Positions 17,799 through 25,400 of a stretch of DNA of 64,000 bases are shown here, one piece after another. The notes beneath the pieces were generated by a model, which had not been told where the DNA came from, did no database searches, and saw only the letters and a program-made list of their open reading frames with translations. A program made the position numbers and the translations under genes. Position 1 is the stretch's first letter. Every line of letters starts with the position of its first letter. The DNA is from JBQTII01 sp052388275 (GTDB lineage Bacteria > Actinomycetota > Actinomycetes > Sporichthyales > Sporichthyaceae): assembly GCA_052388275.1 (NCBI GenBank), contig JBQTII010000021.1:1-64000 (forward strand). The letters run 5' to 3'.

Positions 17799-18218
17799 GT
17801 GATCGGCGCGCCGAATGCGGGCATTGCAGCGGAGCTACCAGCGGTCGTCGCCGGAGGCATGGCCCGAACTACCACCTCGTCGATCGTCCTCGACGGAGTC
17901 GTCTTGCCTTCGTGCACGTCGCTCCAGTACACGGGCGACGCCGGAACGATCTCCGTGCAGACCGGGCCCACCGGCTACCTTCAGTGGGCGATCTACATGC
18001 ACGATCCGTCCGAGGACGCGGGAGCGTGGTGGGTGGATGTGTTCGTCGGCAAGCGGCGCGTAGATCACAAGGAGCCGCCAGGGCAGGTCTAGGCTCCGCA
18101 TGGCTCGGTACACCCCAAAGATGCCAAGTCCGGCGAGATATTCCGGATCGACGCCCGCCACGTCGACGTGCAGGGGAGGAAGTCGCGCAGTGTCACCAAC
18201 GGTTGCATCATCCCGTGA
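17799..18218 (+). pseudogene. ORF interrupted by an in-frame amber codon
   Basis: The frame opens at GTG 17799 (or ATG 17859) and stops at TAG 18090-18092 with a product ending RRVDHKEPPGQV. The same frame then stays open with coding-like GC bias at third positions and encodes a sensible segment (VHPKDAKSGEIFRIDARH... ending NGCIIP) up to TGA 18216-18218. The simplest view is one small gene broken by a nonsense mutation; amber readthrough or two genes are alternatives. No family is recognised. No good Shine-Dalgarno is seen at either start, and the tail overlaps the next gene's ribosome site. The only competitor, a minus-strand ORF, looks like a shadow. Confidence 0.5.
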
Positions 18219-18621
18219 CCTCGCAGTAGCGCTGGCGCAGCGACTAGGACCGCACCTCCCTGCCGGAATCGAGGTTCGCGCGACCGACTGCGGCCTGCAC
18301 GTCGACGCCGCGGGCGAGTCGTGGGCTGGCTCCGACGCTCTCGACATCCTCAACGACGTGCAGCAGTGGACAATCTGCCCAGACGCCGACGAGATTGTGG
18401 AACGAGCGGCGCGCTCAACGTTGAGCGGCGTTCAGGACGCGATCGCTCGTGCCTCCTCGTGGCCCTGGCCCACCGTGCCCGTCAACCATTCGGCCATGCC
18501 GGGTGCGGACGCCCGGCTCAGCGATGGCCAACTCCTCGCGTGGTTCGGCGATGAGAACGAACCGGCGTTGCGCCTGGACCTGATCGCCGTCGACGTAGGC
18601 AGGCTTAGATTGACACGCTGA
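18190..18621 (+). CDS. Hypothetical protein
   Basis: This 143-residue acidic protein is not recognised. GTG 18190 is chosen for its strong purine-rich Shine-Dalgarno (GGGGAGGAAG, about 9 nt upstream); the longer ATG 18100 reading adds a low-complexity extension. The sequence contains GLHVDAAGESWAGSDALDILNDVQQW and a C-terminal half rich in acidic residues (WFGDENEPALRLDLIAVD) that reads like an alpha/beta cytosolic protein. No signal peptide or membrane segment is seen. It overlaps the amber-interrupted ORF by 29 nt and may have formed a unit with it. Confidence 0.7.
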   Translation: MSPTVASSRDLAVALAQRLGPHLPAGIEVRATDCGLHVDAAGESWAGSDALDILNDVQQWTICPDADEIVERAARSTLSGVQDAIARASSWPWPTVPVNHSAMPGADARLSDGQLLAWFGDENEPALRLDLIAVDVGRLRLTR

Positions 18622-18653
18622 TGCAAACCCATCAGTTGCACCTGTGAGTTCGA

Positions 18654-19112
18654 ATGAGTGAGGCCGCCATGGTGGCGTGGGTGAGCGACGGAGGGTTGGA
18701 GACCGACCTGGTCTTTCACCACGGGACCGATCTGCCGCAGTTCGCGGCGTTCCCGCTGGTTCAAGACCCCGGCGGCGCCCGCGTGCTGGAGCGGTACTAC
18801 CGCGACTACGCCGCGATCGCGGCGGCGGCCCCGGACTGGTACGGCATCAACTGCGCCCACCCGACCCACGTCACCCCGGCGCTGGACGGGGGTCAGTGGC
18901 AGTCCCGGATCCGGGTGTTCCGCCCGAACGCGTCCACTCTCACCCACGCTGAGCTCGACGAGATGGAGGTGCTGGACGAGGGCGACCGCCCGCTGTTGCG
19001 TTCGGCCACCGCCGCGTTGCTGGCGGACCTGCCGGGCATCGACACGCTCGACGGGTGTTGCGGCACCGACGCCTCGCACGTCGCACAGCTCTGGGGCGTC
19101 CCGAGTCCGTGA
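18654..19112 (+). pseudogene. Homocysteine S-methyltransferase, internally deleted
   Basis: This ORF encodes 152 residues, whereas the family has about 300. The first 55 residues match the N-terminus (DGGLETDLVFHHGTDLPQF) and the rest match the C-terminal third (INCAHPTHVTPALDGG, LTHAELDEMEVLDEGD, GCCGTDASH). About 150 residues of the barrel are missing between IAAAAPDWY and GINCAHP, yet the frame is intact. All three zinc-binding cysteines (NCAH and GCCG) remain, but the barrel cannot fold normally. It is best read as a deletion remnant of a gene that methylated homocysteine. Confidence 0.82.
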
Positions 19113-19170
19113 GCGGGGGTTCAGCTCGGGCACTCCATGACCGACACATGGGCGAGAACAGGAGCCCACG

Positions 19171-20397
19171 ATGTCCCCTCGCCCCCCCGGCCACCCCCTG
19201 CGCACCGCTGCGGCACTCGCGCTCGCGCTCCTCGCGACGACCGCGTCGTCGGTGGATGCCGCGGACCCGATCCGCCTTGCCGGCTGCGCCCCGGGGGAGT
19301 CGCTGCTGGCCAGCACCCCGGTGGCCCGCTACGACCTTCCCCGGTCAGCGACGGCCCGGGTCTGGGACACCGGGCGCCGCTCGCAGGTCTACCGGGAGGT
19401 CCGCATCGGCGCGGTGGTGATCCCGCGTCAGTCGCTGGTACCGCAGGTGCTGACGCCGTCCACGCTGACCTCGCTGGCCCGGCCGGGCGAACTCGCGCGT
19501 AAGCGCACCGTGGCCTTCCTCAACGGCGCGGTGTTCGACACCTACGGCATCCCGACGAAGTCCTCCATGGCCGGGGGCGTGCTGCGCAAGGCCGACAGTA
19601 CGCCGCGGCGGACGCTGGCGGTCTACGCCGCCGCCCGCAAAGCGGCCATCGCGCAGGCGAGCGTCGCGGGCTCGGCCGTGATCACCCGCGGCCGGACCAC
19701 GGTGGGGACGCTGCGGATCGGCGCGGTCAACTCTCGCTCGCTGCCTCGGGCCAAAGCGGGCATGTTCACCAGCGCCTGGGGCGCGCTCTCGCACTCGGTC
19801 GGCAACCGCACCGTCGTCGTCGCCGGTGGCAAGGTGGTCGACATCCTCGGTGTCACCGGCGCGACACGCGGACCGGGCAGTGGCCGGGTGTTCCTGACCG
19901 CACGCGGCGGCAGCACGGCGTCGGCGCTGTTGAGCAAGGCGCGCGTCGGGGACCGGGTCGTGCTCAGGGTTGCCCCGGCCGGGAAGCTGCGGCAGGAGAA
20001 GAAGTCGACGCCGATCGGGTCACCGACGGGCCTGCTGGGCCTGAGCGCGGTGCTGGTCCAGGACGGCAAGAACGTCGCCGGCTGCGACCCGCGCTCGGAG
20101 TTGCGTCGCCCGCGCTCGGTGATCGGGTGGCGCAAGAACGGCGACGTGCTGCTCGTCGCGATCTCCGGCCGGGACAGCTCCTACTCCGGTATCCGGCTCG
20201 GTGGGGCATCCCTACACCAGACCGGGAATTATCTGCGCCGACTCGGCGCCGTGACCGCGGCGATCCTCGACGGTGGTAACTCCACCACGCTACTGATCCG
20301 CACCAAGGTCGGCGGGCCGCTGATCCGCCTGGACCGGGCCTCGGCCACGGACTATCAACGCGCGATTGCCGATGCGGTGGGCTTCGCCGTGCCCTGA
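19171..20397 (+). CDS. Secreted phosphodiester glycosidase family protein
   Basis: This 408-residue protein has an N-terminal signal peptide (hydrophobic stretch LRTAAALALALLATTASS, cleavage near VDA-AD) and a C-terminal phosphodiester glycosidase (NAGPA-type, formerly DUF2233) domain, seen as RSVIGWRKNGDVLLVAISGR and AAILDGGNSTTLLI. Bacterial members are thought to hydrolyse sugar phosphodiesters or act on wall polymers; the substrate is not known. The first half has a repeated-beta character typical of this group. The start is ATG 19171. It ends in tandem small hairpins facing a convergent gene. Confidence 0.87.
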   Translation: MSPRPPGHPLRTAAALALALLATTASSVDAADPIRLAGCAPGESLLASTPVARYDLPRSATARVWDTGRRSQVYREVRIGAVVIPRQSLVPQVLTPSTLTSLARPGELARKRTVAFLNGAVFDTYGIPTKSSMAGGVLRKADSTPRRTLAVYAAARKAAIAQASVAGSAVITRGRTTVGTLRIGAVNSRSLPRAKAGMFTSAWGALSHSVGNRTVVVAGGKVVDILGVTGATRGPGSGRVFLTARGGSTASALLSKARVGDRVVLRVAPAGKLRQEKKSTPIGSPTGLLGLSAVLVQDGKNVAGCDPRSELRRPRSVIGWRKNGDVLLVAISGRDSSYSGIRLGGASLHQTGNYLRRLGAVTAAILDGGNSTTLLIRTKVGGPLIRLDRASATDYQRAIADAVGFAVP

Positions 20398-20425
20398 GTT
20401 GCCCTCAGGCTGACGCCAGGTCAGC
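20393..20425. terminator. Two tandem hairpins between convergent genes
   Basis: CCTGAG/CTCAGG (20393-20409) is followed directly by GCTGAC/GTCAGC (20409-20425). Both lie at the junction of the glycosidase stop and the convergent small gene, so they may act as a bidirectional terminator. The stems are only 6 bp. Confidence 0.35.
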
Positions 20426-20648
20426 GAGCGTCTGCGCCGGACGGGGCGGTGACCTCGGCGTCCAGGGGCGCCGGCACGAAGTGGATGACCTCCCCGCCGT
20501 TCACTGAGTACTCCGATGCGATGTTGAAGTCGGTGTATTGGGTGACGAAAGCGGCCAGAGCGGCGTCGTAGACGTCACCGTCGCGGGAGTCGATGACCAG
20601 CTCGACACCGTTCTCGACCGGGTAGACGAACCATGCGGTGGCGCTCAT
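20421..20648 (-). CDS. Small hypothetical protein
   Basis: This 75-residue protein starts at ATG 20648, where GAGGAGC lies 8 nt upstream; the longer reading to 20741 lacks a ribosome site. The product (MSATAWFVYPVENGVELVID) looks like a compact alpha/beta protein with no membrane segment and no known motif. It is isolated, between the glycosidase and the membrane-protein pair. Confidence 0.65.
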   Translation of the reverse strand: MSATAWFVYPVENGVELVIDSRDGDVYDAALAAFVTQYTDFNIASEYSVNGGEVIHFVPAPLDAEVTAPSGADAR

Positions 20649-20881
20649 GTACTGCTCCTCTGCAACCCCTTCGGCGGCCATCGCGCGAAGTTGGCCCCTC
20701 AGACCTCGACACTGGTCGGGCGGTTTCACCCGATCGCACAATCAAGCCGTTTGATGGGGTGGGCATCAGCCGTTCGGATGGTCTGCGAAATCTCCTCGGC
20801 CCCGAGGTGAACGCAATGCGCCCGCGTCGCGTCCAAGCGGGGAGTTGATCTTCACTACCGCAGCCGGAAGGAACGCACACC

Positions 20882-21577
20882 ATGTCCGCCTTCGAGGTCT
20901 ACCCGACGCCTCGCATCGCCCGCGCCGACTCGCCGGTGCGCGTGCTGTTTCGGGGAAACTCCCTCGGTGCCGTTGCCACCGGTGCCGGCGGGGCGGCCGT
21001 CGTCTGCGCCATGCTCCCCGGGCTGCGCCCGGCTGCCCTGGCGCTGGGGACCGCGGGCCTGCTGATGGGCATCTCGATGCTGGGCCACCGCCGCTCCTCG
21101 GCGGGCTCCCGGCGTGGCTCGGCGTGGGTCGCGATCGCACTGGCCGTGACGGCCGCCTTCGCCTTCCTTGCCTCCCCGAGCGCATTCGGCGCCCCCGGGT
21201 CGAAGGGGTCGACCGGAGCGCCCGCGGGGCCCGCCGGGGTGGCGGCACCCAGCGTGACGGAATCCACCCAGGCCGTGCTGCGGCAGGCGAAGGTCGAGAT
21301 CGGCAAGATCAGCACCGAGCTGGACGCCTCCGGGATCCGCCGCAGCGCCCTCGCGGTCACCGTGACCAACCTCGCCGCCAAGGCGCGCTCCTACGAGCTC
21401 GAATTCGAGGCCCGCACGGTGGCGGGAAATAAGCGCATCACCACCGACTCCGTGCTGCTGCCTGCGCTTGCGCCGGGCCGCTCGGCGAACGTGGTGGTGT
21501 TCGGGATCCTGTCCGACACCCTCGCGGCGCAGCTCAAGGGCGCGAAGTTCACCGTCGTGCGGGCCTCGGCCTACTGA
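20882..21577 (+). CDS. Membrane protein with extracytoplasmic beta domain (paralogue A)
   Basis: This 231-residue protein has two or three hydrophobic segments (VATGAGGAAVVCAMLPGL, LALGTAGLLMGISML, and WVAIALAVTAAFAFLA) followed by a Gly/Ala/Pro-rich linker and a C-terminal beta domain of about 100 residues. That C-terminal domain resembles the end of the next gene: KARSYELEFEARTVAG here against ETRSFEILVEAVNAG there. ATG 20882 has GGAAGGAA upstream. The pair looks like a tandem duplication. Function is unknown. Confidence 0.75.
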   Translation: MSAFEVYPTPRIARADSPVRVLFRGNSLGAVATGAGGAAVVCAMLPGLRPAALALGTAGLLMGISMLGHRRSSAGSRRGSAWVAIALAVTAAFAFLASPSAFGAPGSKGSTGAPAGPAGVAAPSVTESTQAVLRQAKVEIGKISTELDASGIRRSALAVTVTNLAAKARSYELEFEARTVAGNKRITTDSVLLPALAPGRSANVVVFGILSDTLAAQLKGAKFTVVRASAY

Positions 21578-21749
21578 ACCGATCCGGCCACGGCAATACC
21601 GGTCAAGATCGTGACGTTCGGTGCGGATGCCGCAGCGATTTAGTCACGGCGGCGCGCCCGTTCGGTCAAATCACCTCAAGGGCGGATGCGCGAACGCCCG
21701 ATCAGGCGCACTCTTAACACCAGCCCAGGGGGAAGGGACCTCGTTCATC

Positions 21750-22619
21750 ATGCTCAGCTCGCGCGGTAAGCGACCCGCCGACTCAGGGTCCGAGTCGGGC
21801 TCGACCCGTACCTACGCACGCGCTGGTGCGCCCGTCGGGTCTTTCGAGGACCTGCCGGACTGGATGAAACCTGAACGCAGCAGACGCGCCTGGTACGGGC
21901 TGCGCCGTAAGCCTGCCCCGCGCATCGCCAACCCCAAGGGGGGCTACGACCGCCTGCGTGGGTATGACGCCCCCGACCAGGGTGCGGACGAAGAACGCGA
22001 AGGTGTCGACATTCCGGCCGCGATCATGTTCCTCGGCGTCATCGCGCTGCTGCTCTCTGTCGTACCGCTGATCAAGTATTTGGCTGCCGTCTTCGCGCTG
22101 ATCGCCGTGGTCCTGGCGGCCCGCGAGTTCTCCCGCATCGACCCGACCGCCAAGGTGCGCCTGCGCGGGCGGGCGGTACGCGACCTGCGCCTGATCCGCC
22201 TCGGGCGCCTGATCGCCATCGTCGCGATCATCGCCGTGGTGGCCAGCACGTTGTGGGAGATGAAGCAGTCTCGCGACGACCGGATCAAGGCCTCGGAGAG
22301 CGGCACCGCACTGGTGCTCGACCAGGACGTCGACGTGCGCTTCGGTGACTTCACCACCGGGGTCGACGCCATCGGAGCCCAGACTCGGGCCTGGCCCGTC
22401 ATCTTGACGAACAAATCGGGCGAGACCCGCTCGTTCGAGATCCTCGTCGAGGCCGTGAATGCCGGCGAGGTCCAGATCGCGAATCAGCTGCTGCAGGCGC
22501 CGAAGATGTCGGCTGGTGAGGTGCGCACGCTGTACGCGTTCGAGTACGTCGGTGAGGACCTCACGGCGGCCCTGAAGTCGGCTCGCCCGCGCGTCGCCAA
22601 GGCCACCTCGAGCAACTGA
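21750..22619 (+). CDS. Membrane protein with extracytoplasmic beta domain (paralogue B)
   Basis: This 289-residue protein has a basic, disordered cytoplasmic start (LPDWMKPERSRRAWYGLRRK), two closely spaced membrane segments (AAIMFLGVIALLLSVVPL, YLAAVFALIAVVLAA), a third (LIAIVAIIAVVASTLW), and an external beta domain (VDVRFGDFTTGVDAIGAQTR) whose end is related to paralogue A. The start is set at ATG 21750 after GGGGGAAGGGA; spacing is a little long. A DUF4190/DUF4352-like topology is possible, but I do not recognise the family. Confidence 0.72.
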   Translation: MLSSRGKRPADSGSESGSTRTYARAGAPVGSFEDLPDWMKPERSRRAWYGLRRKPAPRIANPKGGYDRLRGYDAPDQGADEEREGVDIPAAIMFLGVIALLLSVVPLIKYLAAVFALIAVVLAAREFSRIDPTAKVRLRGRAVRDLRLIRLGRLIAIVAIIAVVASTLWEMKQSRDDRIKASESGTALVLDQDVDVRFGDFTTGVDAIGAQTRAWPVILTNKSGETRSFEILVEAVNAGEVQIANQLLQAPKMSAGEVRTLYAFEYVGEDLTAALKSARPRVAKATSSN

Positions 22620-22630
22620 GTCGCCTGCCG

Positions 22631-22676
22631 CAGGGCCCCTGTCCAGCTCAGGGCCCCTGTCCAGCTCAGGGCAGCG
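22631..22676. repeat. 18-bp tandem repeat at the map 3' end
   Basis: CAGGGCCCCTGTCCAGCT occurs twice without gap (22631-22648, 22649-22666). A third, partial copy (CAGGGC) forms the 3' end of map including its stop. Each unit contains the near-palindrome AGGGCCCCT. Confidence 0.8.
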
Positions 22677-23535
22677 TCAGGATCTCCGCGCCGGTGTCCG
22701 TCACCAGCAGGGTGTGCTCGAACTGAGCGGACCGCTTGCGGTCCTTGGTGACGATGGTCCAGTCGTCGTCCCAGGTGTCGTACTCAATGGTGCCCAGGGT
22801 GAGCATCGGCTCGATCGTGAACGTCATGCCAGGCTCCATCACCACGGCGTAGTCGGTGGTGTCGTAGTGCGGGACGACCAGGCCGGAGTGAAACGCAGTG
22901 CCGATGCCGTGGCCGGTGAAGTCGCGTACCACGCCGTAGCCGAAACGCTTGGCGTAACTCTCGATGACCCGGCCGGCGACGTTGATCGCCCGGCCCGGCT
23001 TGACCGCGTTGATGGCCCGGCGCAGCGATTCCCGGGTGCGCTCGATGAGCAAGGCGGATTCGTCATCGATCTCTCCGACGGGGTAGGTCGCGTCGGTGTC
23101 GCCGTGCACGCCGCCGATGTAGGCGGTGATGTCGACGTTGACGATGTCGCCGTCCTGGAGCTCGCGGGAGTCCGGGATGCCGTGGCAGATCACCTCGTTG
23201 ACCGAGGTGCACAGGGACTTGGGGAAGTAGCGATACCGCAGTGGCGAGGGGTAGGCGCCGTGATCGCACAGGAACTCGTGCCCGACGCGGTCCAATTCGT
23301 CGGTGCTGATCCCGGGGCGGATGTGGGTGGACACCTCGACCAGGGCGCGGGCCGCGATCCGCCCCGCGATCCGCATCCGCTCGATGGTCTCGGCGTCCTT
23401 GATCTCGCTGCCGCGAAACGGCTCCGGCGCGGCGAGCCCGACGTAGGGCGGACGCTCGATGTGGGCGGGGACCGCCCGTAAGGGGGAGACCATCCCGGGC
23501 AGCACGGATGGGGCGCAGATGGTGGGGGAAGCCAT
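22666..23535 (-). CDS. map: Type I methionine aminopeptidase
   Basis: This dinuclear metalloenzyme removes the initiator Met from new proteins. All five metal-ligand regions are seen: VDITAYIGGVHGDTDATY (two Asp), TGHGIG (His), FTIEPML (Glu) and QFEHTLLVT (Glu). The 289 residues include an N-terminal extension of about 40 residues with a PxxP-like stretch, typical of actinobacterial MapB. ATG 23535 is preceded by TAGACT with a 6-nt gap, so the mRNA is probably leaderless. Only 18 bp separate it from the divergent BtuF-like gene. Confidence 0.96.
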   Translation of the reverse strand: MASPTICAPSVLPGMVSPLRAVPAHIERPPYVGLAAPEPFRGSEIKDAETIERMRIAGRIAARALVEVSTHIRPGISTDELDRVGHEFLCDHGAYPSPLRYRYFPKSLCTSVNEVICHGIPDSRELQDGDIVNVDITAYIGGVHGDTDATYPVGEIDDESALLIERTRESLRRAINAVKPGRAINVAGRVIESYAKRFGYGVVRDFTGHGIGTAFHSGLVVPHYDTTDYAVVMEPGMTFTIEPMLTLGTIEYDTWDDDWTIVTKDRKRSAQFEHTLLVTDTGAEILTLP

Positions 23536-23541
23536 GCTGGC

Positions 23542-23547
23542 AGTCTA
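23542..23547 (-). promoter_or_regulatory. Candidate -10 box of map
   Basis: TAGACT on the minus strand stands 6 nt before the map ATG and overlaps CTAGGT on the plus strand, which faces the divergent BtuF-like gene. Confidence 0.5.
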
Positions 23548-23553
23548 GGTCGG

Positions 23554-24366
23554 GTGCGCGGGCGGCGGATTCTGGATGACACCGGGGCACCCGTCGACGT
23601 TCCCGAACTCCCGCGCCGCATCGTCTCCCTGGTCCCCTCGCTCACCGAGGCGATCGGGGTGAGCGGCCCGGAGCTGCTGGTGGCGGTCACCGACTGGTGC
23701 ACCCATCCCCCGTCGCTGGGCTGCGAGCGGATCCGCGGCACCAAGAACCCGGACGTCTCGGCGATCCTGGCGCTGAAACCGGATCTGGTGCTGGCGGCGG
23801 TGGAGGAGAACCGGCGCGGGGACCTGGACCTGCTGCGCAGCGCGGGGCTGGCCGTCTGGGTGTGCGATATCCGCGACGTGGACTCGGCGCTGAGCTCGCT
23901 GGCGCGGGTCCTGGACATCTGCGGGCTGGGTCGCCCGGACTGGCTCCTCGCCGCCGAGCTGGCCTGGGCAGCGCCCGAACCGCCCGTGCGCCGCCGGGTC
24001 GCGGTGCCGATCTGGCGCAAGCCCTGGATGGTGGCCGGTGCGGACACCTTCACCACCGACGTGCTGAGGCGGCTGGGGTTGGACAATGTCGTCGACGATC
24101 CGCCCGCAGATGAGTTCGGGCGTTACCCGAAGATCGACCCGGACGAGCTGCGCGCCCGCGGGGCCGAGTTGATCGTGCTGCCCGACGAGCCGTATGAGTT
24201 CACCGCGCTGGACGGTCCGGAGGCATTCGCCGGTCTCGACGTCGCGCTGGTGTCCGGACGCCTGCTCACCTGGTACGGCCCCTCGATGGCGACCGCGCGC
24301 TCCGACCTCACGGCGCAGCTTGCCGCCGCCCGTCCGGGCCCGGACTGGGCCACCACTGTCCTATGA
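23554..24366 (+). CDS. BtuF-like cobalamin/metal-chelate binding protein, no signal peptide
   Basis: This 270-residue protein has the periplasmic-binding type III fold with the helical backbone (RIVSLVPSLTEAIGVSG, ILALKPDLVLA, VPIWRKPWMVAGADTFTTDVLRRLGLDNV). It lacks a signal peptide or lipobox, so it is probably cytosolic and may bind corrinoids or another chelate without an ABC transporter. No permease or ATPase lies nearby. The start is GTG 23554, 18 bp from the divergent map start. Its stop touches dispersed repeat copy 2. The exact ligand is inferred from family resemblance only. Confidence 0.85.
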   Translation: MRGRRILDDTGAPVDVPELPRRIVSLVPSLTEAIGVSGPELLVAVTDWCTHPPSLGCERIRGTKNPDVSAILALKPDLVLAAVEENRRGDLDLLRSAGLAVWVCDIRDVDSALSSLARVLDICGLGRPDWLLAAELAWAAPEPPVRRRVAVPIWRKPWMVAGADTFTTDVLRRLGLDNVVDDPPADEFGRYPKIDPDELRARGAELIVLPDEPYEFTALDGPEAFAGLDVALVSGRLLTWYGPSMATARSDLTAQLAAARPGPDWATTVL

Positions 24367-24432
24367 CCAACTTCTGTAGGCGTGTCGGGCCTTCGCGCTT
24401 GGCGCACGGCCCGGGACACACACAGAAGTTGG
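24367..24432. repeat. Dispersed inverted repeat, copy 2
   Basis: CCAACTTCTGT at the left pairs with ACAGAAGTTGG at the right, with further pairing through GTGTC/GACAC and GGGCC/GGCCC around a loop of about 16 nt. It starts at the base after the BtuF-like stop and ends two bases before the panB stop, so it occupies the whole convergent gap. Confidence 0.85.
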
Positions 24433-24434
24433 GG

Positions 24435-25328
24435 CTAGTCGAAGGAATGCTCGGCAGCGGGGAAGGTGCCCCCGACCACGTCGGCCGCGTAGGCGCGGGC
24501 GGCGTCGGTGAGTACGGCGCGCAGATCGGCGTACCGCTTGACGAACCGCGGCACCTGACCCTCCCTCAGCCCGGCCATGTCCTGCCAGACCAATACCTGG
24601 GCGTCGCAGTCCGGGCCGGCGCCGATGCCGATCGTCGGGATCGTCAGCTCGGCGGTGACCGCCTTGGCGACCGCGGCCGGCACCATCTCCAGCACCACCG
24701 CGAACGCGCCGGCCGCCTGGACGGCGTGGGCGTCGGCGAGGACCTGCTCGGCGCCCTCGCCCCGGCCCTGGACCTTGTACCCACCCAGCCCGTGCTCGCT
24801 CTGCGGGGTGAAGCCGATGTGCGCCATCACCGGCACGCCCGCGTCGACGATCGCCTTGATCTGCGCGGCGACCCGCACCCCACCCTCGAGCTTGACGGCG
24901 TGCGCGCCGCCCTCCTTCATGAAGCGGATCGAGGTCTGGAGGGCCTGCTCGGGTGAGACCTGGTAGGACCCGAACGGCAGATCCCCCACCACCAGGGCCC
25001 GCTTGCTGGCCTGCACCACCGCGCGGCACAGCGGCAGCAGTTCCTCGACCGTCACCGGCACGGTGGTCTCGTAGCCGTACACGTTGTTCGCGGCGCTGTC
25101 CCCGACCAGCAGCACGGGGATCCCGGCGGCGTCGAAGATCTCCGCGGTGTACATGTCGTAGGCGGTAAGCATCGGCCAGCGATCGCCGCGGGCCTTCATG
25201 GCGGCCAGCGCCGGGATCCGCACGCGCTTGGCCGGGGGAAGGTTTCCGTAGACCGGGGTGGACTCGTCCGCGGGACGCGCGGAGGCAGGAGAGTCGGCGC
25301 CAGGTGGGTCGGGCGGGGTGGGGGTCAT
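24435..25328 (-). CDS. panB: 3-methyl-2-oxobutanoate hydroxymethyltransferase
   Basis: PanB adds a hydroxymethyl group from methylene-tetrahydrofolate to 2-oxoisovalerate, the first step of pantothenate synthesis. Family motifs are clear: MLTAYDMYTAEIFDAAGI, LLVGDSAANNVYGYETT, VKLEGG, GIGAGPDCDAQVLVWQDM. The 297 residues include a 30-residue Pro/Ser-rich N-terminal extension. ATG 25328 has an AGGAGTC ribosome site. It lies 72 nt downstream of nadE on the same strand and may be co-transcribed with it. Confidence 0.97.
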   Translation of the reverse strand: MTPTPPDPPGADSPASARPADESTPVYGNLPPAKRVRIPALAAMKARGDRWPMLTAYDMYTAEIFDAAGIPVLLVGDSAANNVYGYETTVPVTVEELLPLCRAVVQASKRALVVGDLPFGSYQVSPEQALQTSIRFMKEGGAHAVKLEGGVRVAAQIKAIVDAGVPVMAHIGFTPQSEHGLGGYKVQGRGEGAEQVLADAHAVQAAGAFAVVLEMVPAAVAKAVTAELTIPTIGIGAGPDCDAQVLVWQDMAGLREGQVPRFVKRYADLRAVLTDAARAYAADVVGGTFPAAEHSFD

Positions 25329-25400
25329 CGGTGACTCCTCGTCAGTACACCTCGGGGTCTCCGGATGAGCTCCCCTGGCAGGCTCAGGGTACGCGCCGGG

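Noticed and set aside
17835..18353. Minus-strand 172-codon ORF
   Set aside because: Its composition is shadow-like and it opposes two plus-strand frames with coding-like third positions and, for one, a strong Shine-Dalgarno.
18622..18660. Second tRNA suggested by a GTTCGAATG-like stretch
   Set aside because: No acceptor, D or anticodon stems can be formed around it.
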